A stretch of 64,000 bases of DNA. It comes from Anaerococcus sp. Marseille-P3625. GTDB taxonomy: Bacteria > Bacillota > Clostridia > Tissierellales > Peptoniphilaceae. Within the stretch, counting starts at the first letter, position 1; each line of letters opens with the position of its first letter. The notes beneath the pieces are model-generated. The model saw only the letters and a program-made list of their open reading frames with translations, was not told where the DNA came from and searched no databases. This document shows, piece by piece, positions 6,305 to 12,884 of this stretch. Position numbers and translations under genes: made by a program. The stretch spans positions 707,262-771,261 of the forward strand of contig NZ_OCTP01000011.1 in assembly GCF_900232825.1 (NCBI RefSeq). Direction: 5' to 3'.

Positions 6305-6688
6305 TCATCTATTAATCTTAACTATTTTCATGATGCAAAGAATTATCAAAAAAGATGATACAAGCATCATTACCATCATTGCTATATACTTACTCATTAA
6401 CAAAACAATAGCATTTGTCATTGCCAAAAAAAGATTAATATATAAGTATCTTTTAATTTTATCAAAATCTAAATTTTTCCCATTTATGATTTGTGCTATG
6501 CTAAAATGAATTTTAAGAATAATGCCATTTAAAACCATTAGCAATGTCATGCTTATATATGCTTTTTTTATATATAAGCCAACAATACAATACAAAGTTA
6601 GGAAAAATACTATAGTTAGAACATATCTAATAAAAAAATATTTGTTAAATTTCTTAAAATTATTAGCTCTTTCCGTTTTTTCGTTCAT
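6305..6688 (-). CDS. hypothetical four-helix membrane protein in PTS operon
   Basis: 127 residues with a basic N-terminus followed by about four hydrophobic helices (from FFIRYVLTIVFFLTLYCIVG to MVMMLVSSFLIILCIMKIV). No known family is recognised. It begins one base after the EIIB gene and ends 16 bases before the MupG-like gene, so it is certainly co-transcribed. A role in assembly or substrate handling of the PTS is possible but speculative. Confidence 0.7.
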   Translation of the reverse strand: MNEKTERANNFKKFNKYFFIRYVLTIVFFLTLYCIVGLYIKKAYISMTLLMVLNGIILKIHFSIAQIINGKNLDFDKIKRYLYINLFLAMTNAIVLLMSKYIAMMVMMLVSSFLIILCIMKIVKINR

Positions 6689-6689
6689 T

Positions 6690-7004
6690 TTATAGATTGT
6701 CCAAAACTAATTTAGCCATTTTTTCAATTCCAGATGGAATAGGAGCGTAGGCATCGAAATTTACTTGAACAATTTTCATGTCATTTTCTTTTGCTTTTTT
6801 TGAAAATTCATCAAATAACATTCTAATTTGTGGGCTAACCAAAATTAGCTCGTACTTATCTTTTTCAAAAATCCTCTTTTTATCTACACTTGTGGTGGCA
6901 TCAATATGTATATCATGACCATTGTCGTTTAGGTAGCTTGTCGTTTTTTTTGCCATCAAGGATGATGACATACCTGCGTTACAAACTAGAATTACATTTT
7001 TCAT
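6690..7004 (-). CDS. PTS EIIB component, lactose/cellobiose family
   Basis: A 104-residue phosphotransferase. VILVCNAGMSSSLMAKK contains the phosphorylated Cys8 in the C-x-x-G-M-S-S-S loop of the Lac family. SPQIRMLFDEF is the usual second motif. It passes phosphate from the EIIA (next gene upstream) to the sugar entering through the EIIC. Its start lies inside the EIIA gene (26-base overlap), which implies translational coupling. Confidence 0.92.
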   Translation of the reverse strand: MKNVILVCNAGMSSSLMAKKTTSYLNDNGHDIHIDATTSVDKKRIFEKDKYELILVSPQIRMLFDEFSKKAKENDMKIVQVNFDAYAPIPSGIEKMAKLVLDNL

Positions 7005-7332
7005 ATTTATCCTCTAATTCTTTTAATTTCTTATAAGTTTTTATAAATCTTTTTGCGTTTTCCATGGAGATACTTGCCATAGTCAAATGATCTTGAGCAT
7101 GAATAAAAATAATGTTTAATTGAATTTTCTCTCCATTTGCTTCGCTAGTTAACAAGTTTGTTTGGATTTTATGACATTCCAAAAACTCTTCATTTGCTTT
7201 TTCTAAAAGCTTATTTGCACTTTCAAAATCATATTCTTCTGCCTTATCAACTGCACTAGCAGACAGTGTTCTTGATTCACCAGCATGAACTATTATTTGA
7301 AAGGCAATCTCATACATCTGCTCATTATCCAT
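6979..7332 (-). CDS. PTS EIIA component, lactose/cellobiose family
   Basis: 117 residues of three-helix Lac-type EIIA. The motif FIHAQDHLTMAS holds the phosphorylated His78 and the metal-binding Asp81 of the trimer core. An early IIVHAGESRTLSASAV matches the first helix of the family. It overlaps the regulator gene by 8 bases upstream and the EIIB gene by 26 bases downstream. Confidence 0.92.
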   Translation of the reverse strand: MDNEQMYEIAFQIIVHAGESRTLSASAVDKAEEYDFESANKLLEKANEEFLECHKIQTNLLTSEANGEKIQLNIIFIHAQDHLTMASISMENAKRFIKTYKKLKELEDKYEKCNSSL

Positions 7333-9217
7333 AATTTTCTCCCTTTAAAAATATTTCCATAAATTCAATGCTATTTTGGGCTTTAATTGCTTTTTCTTTG
7401 ATCTTGTCATTAATCAAAAAATCTCCTAATTTTTCATAATAAAGAGACATATCACCAATCTCACTTCCTACAAATAAGGAATATATTAAACTAACCTTTT
7501 TATCTTCCCATAAAACTTCCTTATTTGGGATCAAAATAATAGAGAAACTCTCATCTTTAACTTGCTTAAAAATATGAGGTATAGCGATATCATCAGCCAA
7601 AGCTGTACTTGAAAGCTTTTCCCTTTTTTGGTATTGGCTAATAATTTCTTCCTTAGCCATATTTGTTTTCTTAGTTGCAATCTCAGCTAAAATCTCTATA
7701 GCATGTTCCCTGCTATAGACATCTATATCCCTTATAAGAATTGAATTAGAAAATATTTTGTAAATTTCCCTACTTCCACCACCTTTCATAGCTTTGTCTA
7801 TATTAATAAAATCCTTCTGTTTAAAAAGTATATCCACATATACAATTGGTGTTTTTGTATGTAATTTCAGATTAATTGAAGAAACTATAAAATCAAAACT
7901 TTCCAAATCATAGTTGCCTATCTTGCTATAATCAATTAAAACCAATTTGTTAATTTGCTTAGAAAATTTAGAAATTAATTGAGATTTCATAACTTGGGCG
8001 CTAGAATTGCCCGAACCACAAACTAAAAGAATATCTTTCTTGTTTTGATCGTTATTTTCCATAGCACTAATAACATGCAATGCCAAGTAGCCAATCTCAT
8101 CATCAGAAATTTTCGTCTTGTATCTTTCGTTTATAACATTTGAACCAATTGTCGCAATAAAAAACGCAATTTGATTTGCCTTTATATCTTCCAAGAGTGG
8201 ATTTTTCATATCCAATCCATACTTAATTCTCTCAATCAAAGGTCCTAAATGTGTGCTAATAGAAAAATAAAAATCGATATTCGCCCTAAAATCGTATTTT
8301 GTAACTTCATAAATAGTATCTATGATTTCTTGGGCAACACTTGCCACTTCATTTGACAATTTGCCATGATCGCTTACAGTGTTTTTTGCAATCAAATGCA
8401 TAGTAAGATAAACTAGCTCTTGGTAAGGAATAGCCATATCAAGCTTTTCTTTTAAATTTTCGACAATAATGCTTGCAATATTAAACTCTTCGTAAGAAAT
8501 AAGCTTATCATCTAAATCCATTGAATTTTCGACAATCCTATTATCTCTAATCCTTAGAATTGAAATATAAATATGAATAACCAAATTTTTGAAATTAACA
8601 TAAGGCATATAAAAATTCGGCCCGAAATCTATCTGATCAATAATTTCTTGTATCTTTTCAAATAATATAATATCTTCATTATCCTTATAGATAGAAGGAT
8701 CCATCCCTATTTCATTTTTGATAGCTTTTCTAATATTTCTTTCACTACCTGTTACTTTCATCCCATAATAAGGCTTTGACTGTAAAGTCAGGTCATATTT
8801 TTTTAAAACTTTCTTAATATAAGAAATATCTTTTTGCGTTTGAGAAAGGCTTATATAAAAACTATCTGCAATTTCCTGCTGCTTGATATAAGAATTAGAA
8901 AACAAAAACAAATGCAAAATACTTTCAATTCTACCTTCCTTATCAGCATTGTCATAAACAAAATAAGCATGCTTGTACCAATCATCTTTAAGAAATTTTT
9001 TGAAAGCATTTTCATCAGTAATAATAAACTTATAACCATAGCCTTTTAAAGACTTAATCTTAGCTCCATTATCTTCAATATAAGTATTTAAAATATGAAT
9101 CTCTCTTTGAATAGTTTTATCGCTTAATTGCAAGTCTTTTCCAATTTCTTCAGACGTATGGTAATCATAATCACTTGTCAAATAATCAAAAATCAACTTC
9201 AATCTTGTTTCAATCAT
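7325..9217 (-). CDS. PRD-containing transcriptional regulator (LicR/ManR type)
   Basis: 630 residues. The N-terminal winged-helix DNA-binding region (about 1-70, SEEIGKDLQLSDKTIQREI) is followed by a second helix-turn-helix region and two PTS regulation domains (about 180-395, with conserved His in HLIAKN and HLGPLIERI). Then come an EIIB-like domain (ILLVCGSGNSSAQV) and an EIIA-like domain with DDIAIPHIF. Such proteins activate their own PTS operon, and their activity is set by phosphorylation by HPr and the cognate EIIB. It is the first gene of the leftward operon, so the operon is probably autoregulated. The start lies next to a poorly defined AT-rich promoter region (9218-9390). Confidence 0.9.
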   Translation of the reverse strand: MIETRLKLIFDYLTSDYDYHTSEEIGKDLQLSDKTIQREIHILNTYIEDNGAKIKSLKGYGYKFIITDENAFKKFLKDDWYKHAYFVYDNADKEGRIESILHLFLFSNSYIKQQEIADSFYISLSQTQKDISYIKKVLKKYDLTLQSKPYYGMKVTGSERNIRKAIKNEIGMDPSIYKDNEDIILFEKIQEIIDQIDFGPNFYMPYVNFKNLVIHIYISILRIRDNRIVENSMDLDDKLISYEEFNIASIIVENLKEKLDMAIPYQELVYLTMHLIAKNTVSDHGKLSNEVASVAQEIIDTIYEVTKYDFRANIDFYFSISTHLGPLIERIKYGLDMKNPLLEDIKANQIAFFIATIGSNVINERYKTKISDDEIGYLALHVISAMENNDQNKKDILLVCGSGNSSAQVMKSQLISKFSKQINKLVLIDYSKIGNYDLESFDFIVSSINLKLHTKTPIVYVDILFKQKDFINIDKAMKGGGSREIYKIFSNSILIRDIDVYSREHAIEILAEIATKKTNMAKEEIISQYQKREKLSSTALADDIAIPHIFKQVKDESFSIILIPNKEVLWEDKKVSLIYSLFVGSEIGDMSLYYEKLGDFLINDKIKEKAIKAQNSIEFMEIFLKGENYG

Positions 9218-9376
9218 ATAGCCACCCTCAATTAAAGTATACAGGAAATCGCTAACATATCCACGGATATTTTTTCCTTAACAAAAATAATTTTTGTGTG
9301 AGTAAATGTTTTGAGAAAAATTTATGATGACTTATAAAACTCCCAATCACTTGAATACAACGATGATTTTATCTTA

Positions 9377-9424
9377 AAAAATTTAAAAAAGAGAATGCAA
9401 TCTTTCTATACGGATTGTATTCTC
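9377..9424 (-). terminator. terminator downstream of the truncated KilA-N gene
   Basis: GAGAATGCAATC (9391-9402) pairs with GATTGTATTCTC (9413-9424) with one G-U pair. The long A-tract to the left is a U-rich tail in the leftward direction. The rest of the 9218-9515 gap is AT-rich with no further feature seen. Confidence 0.7.
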
Positions 9425-9515
9425 TTAAAATTAAAATTTTCCTTTAATTATTAAATAAAACAGCCATTCTACACTTTTTTTAGTTTCGATCATAAGATTA
9501 GTTTCAAATTTATTC

Positions 9516-9920
9516 CTATGACCTCATTTTAAACTCTGGAGAAATCCAAGAAGCAAACTCAAAGGCTATATCTCTATGGGCGTAGGTTCCACCGTTCCTT
9601 CCTGCTCTAGATGTAATTCCAATAGCACCTGTTGATTCAATCCATTTTTTTGGACTTAATACAAAAGAATTGCTCCCAGACTCATTTTTAAACTGGTCGA
9701 ATTCCACCAGTTTAAAATCAGAATTATTCAAAGATTCCCAAAGTCCTAAATATTCAATCGTGCTTCTACTACGAAGCCAATTTTTTATAATGTCAGCCGG
9801 TGCATTTGGATTTTTTTGCTTAGCTATATCAGTCAAGCTTATATAATCCTGTTGATCTTCATAAGCAATCACCGAAATTTCATGCCCTTTGGCATTTAAT
9901 TTTAATTTAGTTCCTGCCAT
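9516..9920 (-). pseudogene. KilA-N domain protein, C-terminally truncated
   Basis: About 134 residues of a KilA-N phage-type DNA-binding domain: ISLTDIAKQKNPNAPADIIK, NWLRSRSTIEYLGLWE, KKWIESTGAIGITSRAGRNG and GTYAHRDIAFEFASWISPEF. Full-length relatives continue past this point with FKLYLIKEFQRL and another 120 or so residues. Here the frame ends after FKMRS with a stop, so the protein is cut at the end of the domain. ATG 9920 is preferred because GGAGG lies just before it; an in-frame ATG at 9932 overlaps that SD. It is probably a remnant of a mobile element or phage gene. Confidence 0.75.
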
Positions 9921-10048
9921 TTCTCCTCCCATTTATTTAATAATTAATAAACATATGATAAAATATTAACAATGCGGATTAGTTTTTCTTATAAACACTG
10001 AACTAGTTTTTTCCTAATCACTTTATATTTTACACAATTATGCGAACT

Positions 10049-10906
10049 TTATCTATATTCGAGTGTAAACCTAATTAAAGCTTCATCAAAATCCTCTTCC
10101 GACACACTCATATAAATATATGGTACATAATGTTTATAAAAACATTCCAATTTTTTAGTTGAAAACCCACAAACCTTAAAAATCTTAAAAAAACGTCTTC
10201 TCTTTACTTTCGGATTTATTCCATCGCTAAATGGTATTGAAAGAAAAACTGTCTCATACTCTGAAAATAATCGAATAATATAATACAAGGGCAGAGATAA
10301 GAAAAGATATATAATCGGAATCATAAAACTTACTAATGTATCTTTTGAATTTAGATATTTATACTTATGAATCCCCACTTCTATAGTTTTAAAGGCCAAA
10401 AACAACCCAAAACCGCCCATAATACCATTAACAATCTTATGTACACTCTCATAATTACTATTTCTCTCAGTGTACAAGCTTAATACAGATAATATGGTCA
10501 CTATAGGTACGATTATAAGTTCTAATTTTATATCAAATGTAAATATGCTAATAATAAATTCAATAATTATAGTAGCATTAATATTATCCTTGATTAGTTT
10601 TCTTAGATTGAATCCATAATTTTCATCTGTAATTGCTCTGAAATAGTTAATCAAACCTACAAATACCGCCCAAATAATTATATCCTTAGTATAAATCCTA
10701 TCCCATAATGATAATTTCGAAATAAATATTGTTACAATTAATATGTATAGAAAGTATATAAGAAAGATTATCATTATTCCTGGTTTAAATAATAGTATTA
10801 TGCCATCAATGATTATTATTCTTGTATCCTTCTTTATCATGAAAAAAGATATAATTATAGCTGTCCAGATTAATGTCGAAAGCTCTCTTGTAGAAAATAT
10901 TCCCAT
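10049..10906 (-). CDS. hypothetical membrane protein
   Basis: 285 residues with about seven hydrophobic segments and a cytosolic, basic C-terminus (NPKVKRRRFFKIFKV then FSTKKLECFYKHYVPYIYM). The start TTRE-like N-terminus (MGIFSTRELSTLIWTAIIIS) recalls an uncharacterised family of bacterial membrane proteins seen scattered in genomes, but no function is known. It has a good AAGGAG ribosome-binding site. The gene lies alone between the KilA-N fragment and toxin locus B in an accessory stretch. Confidence 0.65.
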   Translation of the reverse strand: MGIFSTRELSTLIWTAIIISFFMIKKDTRIIIIDGIILLFKPGIMIIFLIYFLYILIVTIFISKLSLWDRIYTKDIIIWAVFVGLINYFRAITDENYGFNLRKLIKDNINATIIIEFIISIFTFDIKLELIIVPIVTILSVLSLYTERNSNYESVHKIVNGIMGGFGLFLAFKTIEVGIHKYKYLNSKDTLVSFMIPIIYLFLSLPLYYIIRLFSEYETVFLSIPFSDGINPKVKRRRFFKIFKVCGFSTKKLECFYKHYVPYIYMSVSEEDFDEALIRFTLEYR

Positions 10907-11120
10907 ATTATTCTCCTTATACCTAATATATGGAACACTTTTGATATAATGAATAAGTTTTGTTTTTTGTTTATAATTAAGCTTTCTTAGCTTGAGATTT
11001 TTGTAAGCTTAAATTCTAAGTCATTATTATGATTAACTTCAGATTAAAAAATTCTTACTTTACAAAATAAATATTATTAATTTCTCTGTAGATGAAGTAT
11101 GATACAAGTGTTATCATCAA

Positions 11121-11144
11121 TCTCATTAGCATGAGAGGAGGTGA
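11121..11144 (+). promoter_or_regulatory. SD-adjacent hairpin in toxin leader, locus B
   Basis: TCTCAT (11121-11126) pairs with ATGAGA (11131-11136), which merges into the AGAGGAGGTGA ribosome-binding site. It keeps the position and pairing of the locus A hairpin. The preceding GTTATCATCA is also shared with locus A. Confidence 0.55.
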
Positions 11145-11145
11145 G

Positions 11146-11174
11146 ACTATGCGAAAAATCTACAGTATCATAGT
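11146..11174 (+). repeat. direct repeat B1 (toxin start region)
   Basis: 29 bases spanning the toxin start codon. It matches 11295-11323 at 22 positions with an identical 13-base core TCTACAGTATCAT. The core differs from that of locus A, yet each locus is internally consistent. Confidence 0.8.
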
Positions 11175-11244
11175 AACTATCATAGCAGAAATAGTTGGTC
11201 ACTTAATCTGCAAATGGCTAGATAGCATACTTGATGATAATTAG
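11149..11244 (+). CDS. Fst/par-like type I toxin peptide, locus B
   Basis: A 31-residue peptide: basic N-terminus (MRK), one hydrophobic helix (IYSIIVTIIAEIVGHLI), then CKWLDSILDDN with an acidic end. Size, single helix and charged tail match the Fst/Ldr class of membrane-acting type I toxins. It starts 6 bases after AGGAGGTGA, behind a leader hairpin, and is followed by a bidirectional terminator and a convergent promoter. The N-terminal 25 residues closely resemble the locus A toxin. In known systems such a peptide damages membrane and nucleoid function when the antisense RNA is lost. Toxicity here is inferred. Confidence 0.75.
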   Translation: MRKIYSIIVTIIAEIVGHLICKWLDSILDDN

Positions 11245-11254
11245 CCTATAGTAT

Positions 11255-11284
11255 AAAAAGACGAGCGGACAGGCTCGTCTTTTT
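11255..11284. terminator. bidirectional terminator, toxin-antitoxin locus B
   Basis: A-run (11255-11259), GACGAGC (11260-11266), a six-base loop, GCTCGTC (11273-11279), T-run. It serves both the toxin RNA and the converging antisense RNA. Confidence 0.85.
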
Positions 11285-11294
11285 ATTGGTCGAA

Positions 11295-11323
11295 ACCATG
11301 CATCATCTCTACAGTATCATGGT
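11295..11323 (-). repeat. direct repeat B2 (antitoxin 5' segment)
   Basis: Partner of B1. It shares the ACCATGCAT opening and ATCATGGT ending with A2 of locus A, but its variable core follows that of B1. Confidence 0.8.
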
Positions 11324-11330
11324 TAATATT

Positions 11331-11359
11331 AACATACTTCTGATCTATATAAAATTCAA
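11331..11359 (-). promoter_or_regulatory. antitoxin RNA promoter, locus B
   Basis: Read leftward: TTGAAT (-35, 11359-11354), 17-base spacer, TATGTT (-10, 11336-11331). The start site would coincide with the edge of repeat B2, as in locus A. Confidence 0.6.
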
Positions 11360-11400
11360 TATTATTGTACGCTTTTGTGCTATTATAAGCGCATTTATAA

Positions 11401-11505
11401 GATACTAAACCACCACTCATGGGAGAACCTGCCGGCAGTCAGAGTAGACAAGCCTACGACTATGAAGATTAGTCCGACTGTTTGTGGGATTGATACTAAG
11501 GTGTT
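11401..11505 (-). pseudogene. remnant of an LPXTG-type sorting signal
   Basis: Read leftward, one frame gives SIPQTVGLIFIVVGLSTLTA. This is an IPQT motif with the following Gly replaced by Val, then a hydrophobic stretch close to the pilin tail IPQTGGIGSLIFIVAGL encoded at 12.9 kb. DNA similarity to that tail is visible over about 45 bases. There is no long open frame upstream, and a repeat element abuts it (11513-11559), so this is the decayed end of a lost surface-protein gene. The gap 11245-11714 otherwise holds only the toxin locus and repeats. Confidence 0.55.
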
Positions 11506-11512
11506 GTTGATG

Positions 11513-11559
11513 CTTTGTGAGATCTTTCGACTCGCTTCGCTCGCTCAAGATGCCAGAGG
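11513..11559 (+). repeat. dispersed repeat R2, copy 1
   Basis: 47 bases (CTTTGTGAGATCTTTCGACT ... GATGCCAGAGG) matching 15523-15569 with two differences. A diverged copy lies at 43563-43618. The centre CGACTCGCTTCGCTCG can fold back on itself. It lies between genes. Confidence 0.8.
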
Positions 11560-11714
11560 GGGGATGAAAAAAGTTCGTTCAAGATGGCAGAGAAGTGAGG
11601 TACTCTATTCGCCCAAAATACAAAGGTAAAAGTAAAAAATTCTATCAATATTCCAGGGCTAATAAATTTGTTCACTCAACTTGCAAAGGGAAAAGTAATA
11701 AAATGCCTTTTCTC

Positions 11715-12596
11715 CTACCACTGCATATCCCAAAATCTTTCCTTAAATTTTGTAAAAATTCTTACCATTCTATCTTTAAATTCCAACTGGCTTAGGTCTT
11801 TGAAAAATTTATCCATTTTGATTTTTTTTGTAGACAGCTTAATCGCTATCCATCTTAGTATGGCAATTAGAAAGAATATGCAGATAAAAATAATAAATCT
11901 TACAACTCCTATTAGGCAAGCAAAGTAGAAATTGTCATTTTTTATAGAGTAAAAACTTTTAATAAGATTTTGGCTTTGCTCCTTACTTGTGATAATTACA
12001 GCTATAAAAAGGCAAGCTATTACTATATCAAAGTCATTTAAGCCAATATTTAGTATTTGGTCAAGGCTAAGTTCGCGCGAATCTTGTCCTACTTTTTCAT
12101 TATCCTTATCTAGTTTTTTGCTAAAAGGTCTAAAAATGAAGAAGGCAAATAGAAAAAATATTGATATATATTCCCATTTCTCAACATTAAAAAATCCAAG
12201 CAAGAAAATAAAGACTATAAGACCAATTACAGCGAGAAAACTTAGACTAGTATTTCTCATCGCATAGAATACAAGTTCCATTGTATATATAAAAAATAAG
12301 AGAAAGAATAAAAAAATTGTAGTTCTTGGAAATCTTTCATGGATATTTACCAGCAAAGTAAAAGAATATAGTGCAAATACAACAAGACTTAAAATATAAT
12401 CCAATTCTTTCAATTCCGACTGAATTTTCTTATATTTGTTGCTCATCTCTTTGAAGATACAAGTACAAACAACAAAAATAAATGCAAGCGCATTACAAAA
12501 AATATTGGCCGAAAACTTTAATAAGCACAAAAACATTATAATATTAATAATAGTAGCAAGCAGAAAAGTTCTATCCTTATTTTTAAAATCAAACAT
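11715..12596 (-). CDS. hypothetical multi-pass membrane protein
   Basis: 293 residues with about seven hydrophobic segments and a basic C-terminal cytosolic tail (KMDKFFKDLSQLEFKDRMVR). No known family is recognised. The start at 12596 follows GGAGGAA. It stands alone between the LPXTG remnant and the pilin gene. It is transcribed leftward like the pilin, but the pilin terminator separates them. Confidence 0.6.
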   Translation of the reverse strand: MFDFKNKDRTFLLATIINIIMFLCLLKFSANIFCNALAFIFVVCTCIFKEMSNKYKKIQSELKELDYILSLVVFALYSFTLLVNIHERFPRTTIFLFFLLFFIYTMELVFYAMRNTSLSFLAVIGLIVFIFLLGFFNVEKWEYISIFFLFAFFIFRPFSKKLDKDNEKVGQDSRELSLDQILNIGLNDFDIVIACLFIAVIITSKEQSQNLIKSFYSIKNDNFYFACLIGVVRFIIFICIFFLIAILRWIAIKLSTKKIKMDKFFKDLSQLEFKDRMVRIFTKFKERFWDMQW

Positions 12597-12812
12597 AATT
12601 CCTCCTTTTTTATCTTTATAATAATAAAGATCCCAGTTTTTTTGTATTCTACTAGATAAAAATCCTAAATCAAATAGATTAAATTCTATTTAATTGCTAG
12701 AGCAGTTAAAATTCTTTTCAATTTTCTCTAACTATTATATGTATTATTTAATAAAAATTATTAAAAATGCTTGAGTAGAAAAAAGGAAAAATGATTAATT
12801 GTAAACAAATAG

Positions 12813-12841
12813 AAAAAAGAGGAGAATTTTCTCCTCTTTTC
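12813..12841. terminator. terminator downstream of the pilin gene
   Basis: AAAAGAGGAGAA pairs with TTCTCCTCTTTT around 12815-12840, with A- and T-rich flanks that allow function in both directions. Confidence 0.85.
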
Positions 12842-12884
12842 TTATAATTCAATTTCCTTAAAGGCAATTGATTTGTTTTAATTA

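Larger units (their letters stand above)
11255..11324 (-). ncRNA. predicted antisense antitoxin RNA, locus B
   Basis: Predicted to start near 11324 and end at the shared terminator, about 70 nt. The 5' part is the complement of repeat B2 and can therefore pair with the toxin start region B1. Length, convergent orientation and shared terminator match RNA II of par. It is inferred from sequence signals only. Confidence 0.65.

Noticed and set aside
11375-11928. Rightward open frames of 66-86 codons in and after the repeat region
   Set aside because: They run through R2, the LPXTG fossil and the antisense of a membrane protein gene, and have no SD or family resemblance.
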